From Gammaproteobacteria bacterium (GTDB taxonomy: Bacteria > Pseudomonadota > Gammaproteobacteria > JACKNK01): 64,000 nt of DNA. The notes beneath the pieces are model-generated. The model did not search any database. It saw nothing but the letters and a program-made list of their open reading frames with translations, and was not told the origin of the DNA. The stretch is taken from contig JACKNK010000002.1 of the NCBI GenBank assembly GCA_024234955.1, forward strand, positions 620,001-684,000. Direction: 5' to 3'. Position 1 is the stretch's first letter, and the number at the start of each line of letters is the position of its first letter. Positions 1 through 7,533 of the stretch are shown piece after piece. A program made the translations under genes and the position numbers.

Positions 1-933
1 GACGGGAAAACCGCCTTCACCGATCATCGATGCGTTCGAGGTCGCGTGATGAAGATGCAACGGAGAAGGGTGTCCGGCCTGGGCGAGCTCCACTTCCCCG
101 GTTTCGGAGTCGATCGTGCCCAGCACCATGGTGAAGTACTGCGAGGAACCTTGTTGTGCGAGAAAACGGCGGTTCAGTTCAGTGACCACCTGAGAAGGCT
201 GTATTCGCCCTTCGGCATCCACATGATCGGTGAACAGGTTGCGCTGTTCCGCACTCGGGGTCAGGACCTTGTTCAGGGTGAACGACAACAGTGCGGAAGG
301 AATGCCATGTCCCGAGACATCCAGATGATAGAAACCGAAGCGGCGGTCATCGATCGGGAAATAGCCAAACATGTCGCCGGCGACAAAGGCGCTGGGCTTG
401 AACACCCATTGCGTTTCCAGCGAGCGCCAACGCATGGGTTTCGGCAGTAGCGAAGCCTGCATGGATGCCGCAGAGCGAAGATCGTTCTCCAGGCTCTCGT
501 AGACCGCCGACAACTCGGAATGGGCCTTTTCGATGCGTCGGTTACGTTCTTCAAGCTTGGACTCGAGTTCGAGTATCCGCACCCCGGCACGAACCCGGAC
601 TCGCAGCTCCGCGATGTTCACCGGCTTGGTCAGAAAGTCGTCGGCGCCGGCTTCCATGCCCTCGACCAGGGATTCCCGGTCGGAGCGACCGGTGAGCAGA
701 ATCGTGTAGATGTATTTCGGGAAATCGTGGGCACGGATGCGGCGACACAGTTCCAACCCATCCATGCGCGGCATCATCCAGTCGCTGATCACCATCTGGA
801 TGGGATTGGCGAGCAATATCTCCCACGCCTCCTGGCCATCCGCAGCGGTGATGACCTCGTAACCGGACTTCTCCAGCACGGTCGAGGTCAGGATCAACAT
901 GTCCTTTGAATCGTCGGCAAGCAGGACCTGCAT
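1..933 (-). CDS. Response regulator with PP2C-type (RsbU/SpoIIE-like) phosphatase output, C-terminus cut by window edge
   Basis: The minus-strand frame is open from an ATG at 931-933 to base 1 with no stop, so the C-terminus lies outside the window (311 codons visible). Residues 1-120 are a receiver domain: acidic pair D7/D8, phospho-acceptor D51 in the motif ISDWMMPRMDG, T81 in ILLTG and K103 in LTKPV. A short helical linker (about 125-155) leads into a PP2C-like phosphatase domain with metal-binding signatures GDMFGYF and HLDVSGHG. This architecture belongs to the RsbU/SpoIIE family of Ser/Thr phosphatases, which dephosphorylate anti-anti-sigma (STAS) proteins. Such a partner might lie beyond the left edge. 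A GAGG sits 4 bases before the ATG; an in-frame GTG at 949-951 is a possible alternative start. Confidence 0.88.
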   Translation of the reverse strand, partial: MQVLLADDSKDMLILTSTVLEKSGYEVITAADGQEAWEILLANPIQMVISDWMMPRMDGLELCRRIRAHDFPKYIYTILLTGRSDRESLVEGMEAGADDFLTKPVNIAELRVRVRAGVRILELESKLEERNRRIEKAHSELSAVYESLENDLRSAASMQASLLPKPMRWRSLETQWVFKPSAFVAGDMFGYFPIDDRRFGFYHLDVSGHGIPSALLSFTLNKVLTPSAEQRNLFTDHVDAEGRIQPSQVVTELNRRFLAQQGSSQYFTMVLGTIDSETGEVELAQAGHPSPLHLHHATSNASMIGEGGFPV

Positions 934-1111
934 GTGGCCTCGCAACGTCACTTGAGCTGGAAGGAAGTCCCTGTCTGTTCAGACTATGTTATGGCCAGTC
1001 CATCAACAAGCCGCCGGTTCACCCGACATTGCGCTGGGTTGATCTCATCGACCGTTGGGCACCGCAAGCATGGACGCTGATCATGCTGCCCGCTATGCTT
1101 CGCGCCCCAAA

Positions 1112-1188
1112 GCGCCCGTAGCTCAGCTGGATAGAGTGTTGCCCTCCGAAGGCAAAGGTCACAGGTTCGAATCCTGTCGGGCGCGCCA
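1112..1188 (+). tRNA. tRNA-Arg (anticodon CCG)
   Basis: A complete 77-nt cloverleaf. Acceptor arms GCGCCCG (1112-1118) and CGGGCGC (1178-1184) pair perfectly, the discriminator is G and CCA is encoded. The D-loop is AGCTCAGCTGGATAGAG and the T-arm carries GGTTCGAATCC. The anticodon loop CTCCGAA gives anticodon CCG, which reads CGG arginine codons. The gene is followed at once by an intrinsic terminator. Confidence 0.97.
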
Positions 1189-1208
1189 AACAATCAATGA
1201 CTTACAAG

Positions 1209-1234
1209 AAGCCCGGCACCGTCCGGGCTTTTTT
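1209..1234 (+). terminator. Rho-independent terminator of tRNA-Arg
   Basis: AAGCCCGG and CCGGGCTT form a GC-rich stem around a CACCGT loop, followed by a run of six T. It lies 20 bases after the tRNA CCA end. Confidence 0.85.
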
Positions 1235-1339
1235 GTGCCCATGCTGGTCACCGATACGGTGCTTTGTCAGCTTGAATCCGTGTTGCGTCGGGATCAGTCG
1301 TGCACGTCAGCGTATCGGCACTTTTATGTCTCGCGTACA

Positions 1340-2176
1340 TCAGGGGTCGAGCTTGATCGGGAGAGACTCGATGTTGTGCGAGTAGAGGGCGGCGCGGTCT
1401 TTGCCGAGTTTACGTGCGTCATCGTAAGGCCCCAGGCGGACCCGGTGCCAGGTACCGGCGCTGTCGGACTGGGTGGCCACGATCTGCGCGTGATAGCCGA
1501 GCAAGGCGAGTTGCGCCTTCATGCGTTCGGCATCGGCGATGTTGCGGAAGGAACCGGTTTGCAGCGCCATACGCTGCGTCGGATCCGGGGCCTTTTCGGC
1601 GCGAGGGGCGCGGATTTGCGGGACCGGTACATCAACTTCCGCTTCTTCGAGAAGCTGATAGAAGCGCCAGTCCTGGCCGCTGGGCGCGTCAGCGGGCGGC
1701 GTGCTGTCGGTTTTGGCCTCTGCAGGGCTGGCCGCTTCGCCGCTTGCCGATCCGGTTTGCGAGGCAGCTTCAGGTTCGGACTGCGGTTTGGGGCTGGCTT
1801 GCTCAACCGGTTCCCGGGCCGGTGGAATTGAGGGCTGGGTGGTCGGCGGTGAAGCGGGCAAGGACACGGGTTTGCTCGGTTCTGCTCTGGGAACCACGGT
1901 TGTCGGTTTGTGCGTCGGCGGTGCCACGGGGCTTGCAGGCACCACCGGCTTTTCCGTCCGAACCGGCGCCGGTGGGAGGCTGGGGGCGTGGTGGGTCAGA
2001 TACCAGAGAAAGGCGACGAACAGGCCGATCAGGAGCCCGGCCAGCAACCAGGGCCAGCCGGCGTGCCCGGCCTTGTGCGCGGTCGCGCCACGTTTACTTT
2101 TGGGCCGCTCGGAACCGCGCTTTCCGGCACGCTTCTTCGGCATGCTCGGGTGCGTGTCCTTGAAGTCGGCCCGCAT
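1340..2176 (-). CDS. SPOR-domain membrane protein (FtsN-like)
   Basis: 278 residues. The N-terminus is strongly basic (about 1-40), then a single membrane helix (about 41-62, rich in W/L/F). A long Pro/Ala/Ser linker (about 65-195) follows, and a C-terminal SPOR domain (about 200-275) containing MALQTGSFRN and WHRVRLGPYDD. SPOR domains bind denuded glycan strands at division septa, and this topology is that of FtsN-like division proteins, so periplasmic peptidoglycan binding at midcell is the likely role. The start lies 2 bases after the argS stop, so the two are probably cotranscribed; ftsN-like genes often follow argS in gammaproteobacteria. An in-frame ATG 11 codons later (MPKKRAGKRG) is an equally good start. 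Confidence 0.87.
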   Translation of the reverse strand: MRADFKDTHPSMPKKRAGKRGSERPKSKRGATAHKAGHAGWPWLLAGLLIGLFVAFLWYLTHHAPSLPPAPVRTEKPVVPASPVAPPTHKPTTVVPRAEPSKPVSLPASPPTTQPSIPPAREPVEQASPKPQSEPEAASQTGSASGEAASPAEAKTDSTPPADAPSGQDWRFYQLLEEAEVDVPVPQIRAPRAEKAPDPTQRMALQTGSFRNIADAERMKAQLALLGYHAQIVATQSDSAGTWHRVRLGPYDDARKLGKDRAALYSHNIESLPIKLDP

Positions 2177-2178
2177 GC

Positions 2179-3939
2179 TTACATCGCCTCGGGAGCCGAT
2201 ACGCCGAGCAGGCGCAGACCGTTGCGCAATACCTGCGCGGTCGCTTCGATGAGGTTCAGGCGGGCGTCGCGCAACGCGGCGTCATCGACCAGGAAGGTGT
2301 GCGCGTTGTAGTAGGTGTGGAAGTCGTTGGCCAGGTCGCGCAGATAGTGTGCGAGATGGTGCGGCTCGTGGTTGAGCGCGGCGGCTTCGAGGGTTTCCGG
2401 GTAACGACCGAGGCGACTGATGAGCGCGGACTCGTGATCTTCGCTGAGCAGATTGAGGTTGGCCGCACCGCGTGCCGGGTCGCGTTCCAGGGCCTTATCG
2501 GCGAGCTGGCGCAGCACGCTGTGGACGCGGGCGTGGGCGTACTGGATGTAATACACCGGGTTGTCGGAAGACTCGGATTTGGCCAGATCGAGGTCGAAAT
2601 CCAGATGCTGTTCGCATTTGCGCAGCACGTAGAAGAAGCGCGCGGCATCGGACCCCACTTCCTTGCGCAGTTCCCGCAAGGTCACGAATTCGCCCGAGCG
2701 GGTAGACATCTGCATGCGTTCGCCGCCCTTGTACAGGATCGCGAACTGCACCAGCAGGACGTCGAGTTTGCTCGAATCCTGTCCCATTGCGGTCAACGCT
2801 GCTTTCACGCGGGGGACATAGCCATGATGATCCGCGCCCCAGACGTCGATGACGCGCTCGAAGCCGCGTTCGAATTTCTCCAGGTGGTAGGCGATGTCCG
2901 ACGCAAAATACGTCGTCTGGCCGTTATCGCGAACGACGACGCGATCTTTCTCGTCGCCAAATGCGGTGGATCGGAACCATTGCGCGCCGTCTTTCTCATA
3001 GACATGGCCGCTGGCCTTCAGCTTGTCTAGGGCGTGCATCACCGAGCCCTTGTCGGTCAGTGAACGTTCCGAATACCACTCCTGATAATGCACGCCGAAC
3101 AGTCCGAGATCGTCGCGGATGTCGTCGAGAATCACGTTCAGACCCAGCTCGAACACCAGGCGGTAACGGTTATCACCGAGCAAGGTCTTGGCGCGATCGA
3201 TCAGTGCATCGATGTGTTCCTCCTTGTCACCACCCTGGGGGGCGTCGGCGGGAACCCCGGCAAAGACATCGGCGATGGGGTGCCGGTAATCGTCGCCGTG
3301 CGCGCGATGCAGGCTGGCGGCGATGTCCTGAACGTAATCGCCCTTGTAGCCATTGGACGGGAAGGCGAACTCTTCGCCACACAGCTCGAGGTACCGCAGC
3401 CAGACGCTGGTGCCGAGGATGTCCATCTGGCGACCGGCGTCATTGACGTAATACTCGCGGTGCACAGCGAAGCCGACGGCTTCGAGCAGGTCGGCGACCG
3501 TTGCCCCGTAGGCCGCGCCACGTCCGTGCCCGACATGCAGCGGGCCGGTGGGATTGGCGGAGACGAATTCGACCTGAATGCGTTTTCCGGCACCGACCTG
3601 ACTGCGACCGAAGGCGTCGCCCTCGTTGCGAATCCGGTCGACGACTGCGGCCACCGCATCGGCGGCGACGAAAAAGTTGATGAACCCGGGTCCGGCGATT
3701 TCGACCTTGCGGATGTTGGCGTGTGCGGGCAATGCCGCGACCAGTTTGTCGGCCAGCGCGCGCGGGTTGCTGCGAGCGGGTTTGGCGAGCACCAGCGCGA
3801 GATTGCTCGCGTAGTCGCCGTGCTCGGCATTTTTTGCATGGTCGATCTTGATTTCGATCTGGATGTCAGCCGGGAGGTCGCCGCTGGCTTGTAACTGGCT
3901 CAGAGCCTGATTCAGCAGGCCCTCAATCAACGCTTTCAA
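2179..3939 (-). CDS. argS: Arginyl-tRNA synthetase
   Basis: 586 residues, the normal class Ia ArgRS length. It charges tRNA-Arg with arginine at ATP expense. The N-terminal additional domain specific to ArgRS occupies about residues 1-110. The class I HIGH motif appears as HVGH at 135-138 within ANPTGPLHVGHGRG, and the KMSKS-equivalent is MQMSTRSGEFV in the second half. The DALR anticodon-binding domain ends the protein. The downstream gene on the same strand encodes the SPOR protein. Coincidentally the window also holds a tRNA-Arg gene about 1 kb downstream. Confidence 0.98.
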   Translation of the reverse strand: MKALIEGLLNQALSQLQASGDLPADIQIEIKIDHAKNAEHGDYASNLALVLAKPARSNPRALADKLVAALPAHANIRKVEIAGPGFINFFVAADAVAAVVDRIRNEGDAFGRSQVGAGKRIQVEFVSANPTGPLHVGHGRGAAYGATVADLLEAVGFAVHREYYVNDAGRQMDILGTSVWLRYLELCGEEFAFPSNGYKGDYVQDIAASLHRAHGDDYRHPIADVFAGVPADAPQGGDKEEHIDALIDRAKTLLGDNRYRLVFELGLNVILDDIRDDLGLFGVHYQEWYSERSLTDKGSVMHALDKLKASGHVYEKDGAQWFRSTAFGDEKDRVVVRDNGQTTYFASDIAYHLEKFERGFERVIDVWGADHHGYVPRVKAALTAMGQDSSKLDVLLVQFAILYKGGERMQMSTRSGEFVTLRELRKEVGSDAARFFYVLRKCEQHLDFDLDLAKSESSDNPVYYIQYAHARVHSVLRQLADKALERDPARGAANLNLLSEDHESALISRLGRYPETLEAAALNHEPHHLAHYLRDLANDFHTYYNAHTFLVDDAALRDARLNLIEATAQVLRNGLRLLGVSAPEAM

Positions 3940-4022
3940 TGGGGTGTCTCACGCGCAAAAAAGATGCGCGATTCTAACCTGCTTTGCCGCTTCGACGGTT
4001 GCCACGCACTAACAGCAAAGGA

Positions 4023-5822
4023 TCAACTCCGGTTGCGGTGCTCGTCGATGACGTCCAGAAACAACTTTCCGTAGCGTTCCAGCTTGGTCTGGCCGACGCC
4101 ACTGATGTCGAGGAGTTCGGTTTCGTTGGTGGGGAGCTGTGCGGCCATCTGGCTGAGGGTGGCGTCGCTGAAGACCACGTAGGGTGGGATGTCGGCGTCG
4201 TCGGCGAGGCGTTTACGGAGGATGCGCAGTTCCTCGAACAGTATTTCGTCCACCGCCGACAGGTCGATTTCGGTCCGGCGTCGTCGTTTTGGTTTGGCTT
4301 CCTTGATGCGCGGGCGACCGAGTTCAAGCTGGATCTCGCCGCGTAGCAATGGACGGGCGGACTCGGTGAGGTGCAGCACCGAATAATTGGCGATGTCCTG
4401 GGTCAGATAGCCGTGGTGAATGAGCTGGCGCATGATACTGCTCCATTCGGCATCGGACTTGTCTTTGCCGAGGCCATATGTGCTGACCTGGTCGTGTTGC
4501 AGCGAGCGGATGCGTTCGTTGTCCGCGCCACGGAGCACATCGACGACATGTTTCATGCCGAAGCGCTGGCCGACGCGGTAGACGCAGGACAAGGCTTTCT
4601 GGGCATCGACGGTGGCGTCGAATCGTTCCGGCGGATCGTCGCAGACATCACAGTTGCCGCAATCCTCGGCGAGGTCTTCGCCGAAGTAGCCGAGCAACAC
4701 GCGACGCCGACAGGTCAGCGCCTCGGCGAAGCCGACCATGGCGTTGAGCTTGTGGATCTCGATGCGCTTCTGTTCCTCGTTGTCGGAGTTTTCGACCAGG
4801 CGACGCGCGGTGACGATGTCTTGCGCGCCGAACAGCAGCAATGCGTCTGCGGGCAGATTGTCGCGTCCGGCGCGACCGGTTTCCTGGTAATAGCCTTCGA
4901 TGTTCTTGGGCAGGTCGTAATGCACCACGAAGCGCACATTGGGCTTGTCGATGCCCATGCCGAAGGCGACGGTGGCGACCACCACATCGATCTCGTCACG
5001 CAGGAAGGCCTCGTGCGCCGCTTGCCGTGCGGGCGCAGGCAGGCCGGCGTGATAAGGCAGGGTGCGGAAGCCTTCGGCCTGAAGTTTCTCGGCGATCTCT
5101 TCCACCCGCTTGCGCGACAGCGCGTAGACGATGCCGGACTGGTTCGGGCGCGCCGTCAGGAAGGTGATGAGCTGGTCCATCGGCTTGCGCTTTTCGAGCA
5201 CGGTGTAGCGGATGTTGGGGCGATCGAAACCGGTGATGTGCACGCGGGCATCGTGGAGGTGCAGCCGTTGCAGGATGTCCTGGCGGGTCTGCAGGTCGGC
5301 GGTCGCGGTCAGGGCGATGGTGGGGACGTGGGGGAAGCGGTCGCGGAGTTCGCCGAGTTGCACGTATTCGGGGCGGAAATCGTGACCCCATTGGGAGACG
5401 CAGTGGGCCTCGTCGATGGCGAACAGCGCGATGTCCACTTCGTCCAGACGATTCTGGAACCCGTTTGTCATCAAGCGTTCGGGGGCGACGTAAAGCAGAT
5501 CGAGTTCGCCGGTGTGGAAGCGGGCGAGGGTTTGGCGCGCCTGTTCCGGCTCCAGTGAGGAGTTGTAGAAAGCGGCGCGAACCCCGAGGGCAGTCAAGGC
5601 ATCGACCTGATCCTTCATCAGCGCGATCAAGGGCGAAACCACGATCGCGGTGCCGGATCGCAGCAAAGCGGGAAGCTGGTAGCAAAGCGATTTGCCACCG
5701 CCGGTGGGCATCAATACGAACACGTTCCGGCCAGCGAGGACGTCTTCGATGATCTCTTCCTGATGGGGCCGGAAGGCGGTGTAACCGTAGACCTGGCTGA
5801 GTGCGTCGAGGGGGCTGTGCAT
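4023..5822 (-). CDS. recQ: ATP-dependent DNA helicase RecQ
   Basis: 599 residues from the chosen ATG (E. coli RecQ is about 610). It is a superfamily 2 3'-5' helicase of recombination and fork repair. Walker A is TGGGKS at about 40-45, the DEAH box is IDEAHCVSQWGHDFR, and helicase motif VI is QETGRAGRD. The RQC zinc site includes CGNCDVCDDPP, and a complete HRDC domain lies at the C-terminus (ISGVGQTKLERYG). An upstream in-frame ATG at 5865-5867 would add 15 residues. I prefer 5822 because family members begin with a sequence like LDALSQVYGY; neither site has a convincing Shine-Dalgarno. It is divergent from ppx. Confidence 0.97.
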   Translation of the reverse strand: MHSPLDALSQVYGYTAFRPHQEEIIEDVLAGRNVFVLMPTGGGKSLCYQLPALLRSGTAIVVSPLIALMKDQVDALTALGVRAAFYNSSLEPEQARQTLARFHTGELDLLYVAPERLMTNGFQNRLDEVDIALFAIDEAHCVSQWGHDFRPEYVQLGELRDRFPHVPTIALTATADLQTRQDILQRLHLHDARVHITGFDRPNIRYTVLEKRKPMDQLITFLTARPNQSGIVYALSRKRVEEIAEKLQAEGFRTLPYHAGLPAPARQAAHEAFLRDEIDVVVATVAFGMGIDKPNVRFVVHYDLPKNIEGYYQETGRAGRDNLPADALLLFGAQDIVTARRLVENSDNEEQKRIEIHKLNAMVGFAEALTCRRRVLLGYFGEDLAEDCGNCDVCDDPPERFDATVDAQKALSCVYRVGQRFGMKHVVDVLRGADNERIRSLQHDQVSTYGLGKDKSDAEWSSIMRQLIHHGYLTQDIANYSVLHLTESARPLLRGEIQLELGRPRIKEAKPKRRRRTEIDLSAVDEILFEELRILRKRLADDADIPPYVVFSDATLSQMAAQLPTNETELLDISGVGQTKLERYGKLFLDVIDEHRNRS

Positions 5823-5911
5823 GGGGTGGGATAGTACATCGGCAGTAACGTCATGGACCGCCCGCATCGGGCTGAAGTAGAGTCCGTCAAATACCCTCCA
5901 CGGATGCTCTG

Positions 5912-7429
5912 ATGCTCGGTTTCAGCTTCACCCCTGCACAACCCCCGGATACCGTCGCGGCGGTCGATCTGGGTTCCAACAGCTTTCATCTGATCGTCGC
6001 CCGCGTGGTCGATGGACAGGTTCAGATCATCGATCGGGTGCGCGAGATGGTGCGTCTCGCAGCCGGTCTGGATGAAACCAAATTGATCGCCGACGACGCT
6101 CAGGAGCGTGCGATTGCCTGCCTGGAGCGGTTCGGACAACGCCTCTCGGACATGCCGCGCGGCAGTGTGCGTGCAGTCGGTACCAATACCTTGCGTGCAG
6201 CGCGAAACGGCGAGCAGTTCCGGCGCCGCGCCCAGGCCGCGCTTGGGCATCCGATCGAGGTCATCGCCGGTCGTGAAGAGGCGCGCCTGATCTATCTCGG
6301 GGTCGCCCAGGGTCTGCAGGCCGATGACGAACGCCGGCTGGTGGTGGATATCGGGGGCGGTTCGACTGAACTGATCGTCGGTGAAGGCTTCAAGACAGTG
6401 ATGCGCGAGAGCGTTCACATGGGTTGTGTCAGCACCAGCGTGAAGCGATTCAGTAACGGTGAGATCACCGCTCGCGACATGAGCCGGGCGATCCTCGACG
6501 CGCGCCTGGAACTGCGTCCGATTCAACAGGCCTATCTGAATTCGGGTTGGCATCTGGCCATTGGCAGTTCCGGCTCGATCAAGTCGATCGGCAGCATCTG
6601 CCGCGAGGCCGGCTTGTCCGAGGACGGCAGCATCACCCTCGAAGCCATGCACACCATCCGCAATCATCTGGTTGAGGCGGGTCATGTCGACAAGATCAAC
6701 CTGCCGGGTCTGAGCGACGAGCGCCGCCCCGTTTTCGCCGGCGGTTTTGCGGTGTTGATGGGGGTGTTCGAGGCCATCGGCGTGCAACGCATGCAGGTCT
6801 CCAAGGAGGCGCTGCGTGAGGGGCTGCTCTACGACTTGCTGGGCCGCATCCGCCACGAGGATGCGCGGGAGCGGACCGTCAACGCGATTGCCAAACGCTT
6901 CAGTGTCGATGTCGGTCAGGCCGAGCGGGTGGCGAGGACCGCGCAGTCGCATCTTGACCGGGTAGGGACGGAATGGGGCCTGGACCCAGTCGGCGATCGC
7001 GACATTCTTCGTTGGGCGGCGACACTGCATGAATTGGGGCTCGCGGTATCGCATACCCAGTATCACAAGCATGGCGGCTATCTGCTCGCGCACGCGGATC
7101 TTTCCGGGTTCTCGCGGCAGGATCAGCGGGTGTTGGCGGCGTTGGTACGCGGACACCGACGCAAATTCCCGTTGGAGGCGTTTGAGGCCTTGCCCGAACC
7201 TTTGCAGGAGTCGGCAAGGCGGCTCTGTCTACTGTTGCGTCTGGCAGTGGTGCTGCATCGTGAACGTTCCGACCGCGATGACGTCGAATATGCCTTGTCG
7301 GTGGAAGACAACAAGTTGCGACTATCCTTCCCCGAGGGCTGGCTGGACGAACGTCCCCTGACGGCGGCGGATCTCAAGCAGGAGGCGAGTCGCGTCAAAG
7401 CCGCCGGTTACCGTTTGAAGTTCAAGTGA
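5912..7429 (+). CDS. ppx: Exopolyphosphatase (Ppx/GppA family)
   Basis: 505 residues. It processively hydrolyses inorganic polyphosphate to phosphate; the family also includes pppGpp phosphatases (GppA). The ASKHA-fold signatures are visible: phosphate-1 loop AVDLGSNSFHLIV near the N-terminus and phosphate-2 loop VVDIGGGSTELIVG at about 143-156. The C-terminal half has the HD-like fold typical of long Ppx proteins (ATLHELGLAVSHTQYHKH). Length and C-terminal domain fit Ppx of gammaproteobacteria, but GppA cannot be excluded by eye. It diverges from recQ across about 90 bases. Confidence 0.93.
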   Translation: MLGFSFTPAQPPDTVAAVDLGSNSFHLIVARVVDGQVQIIDRVREMVRLAAGLDETKLIADDAQERAIACLERFGQRLSDMPRGSVRAVGTNTLRAARNGEQFRRRAQAALGHPIEVIAGREEARLIYLGVAQGLQADDERRLVVDIGGGSTELIVGEGFKTVMRESVHMGCVSTSVKRFSNGEITARDMSRAILDARLELRPIQQAYLNSGWHLAIGSSGSIKSIGSICREAGLSEDGSITLEAMHTIRNHLVEAGHVDKINLPGLSDERRPVFAGGFAVLMGVFEAIGVQRMQVSKEALREGLLYDLLGRIRHEDARERTVNAIAKRFSVDVGQAERVARTAQSHLDRVGTEWGLDPVGDRDILRWAATLHELGLAVSHTQYHKHGGYLLAHADLSGFSRQDQRVLAALVRGHRRKFPLEAFEALPEPLQESARRLCLLLRLAVVLHRERSDRDDVEYALSVEDNKLRLSFPEGWLDERPLTAADLKQEASRVKAAGYRLKFK

Positions 7430-7533
7430 GTGCGGTCGTCGTCATCGCGGTTGCCCTGCGTTCAGACCCGCGATATGCATGGAAATTTTCCGCGTCTCAA
7501 TCCTGGTTGAGGTCGCGTCTACAGGTGAGTCGA

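Noticed and set aside
984..1193. Minus-strand ORF over the tRNA-Arg gene containing DRIRTCDLCLRRATLYPAE
   Set aside because: This is the well-known spurious translation of the antisense of a tRNA gene, not a protein.
3951..3972. GCGC-A-rich-GCGC hairpin between recQ and argS as a terminator
   Set aside because: The stem is only 4-5 bp, and it lacks a convincing T run on the minus strand.
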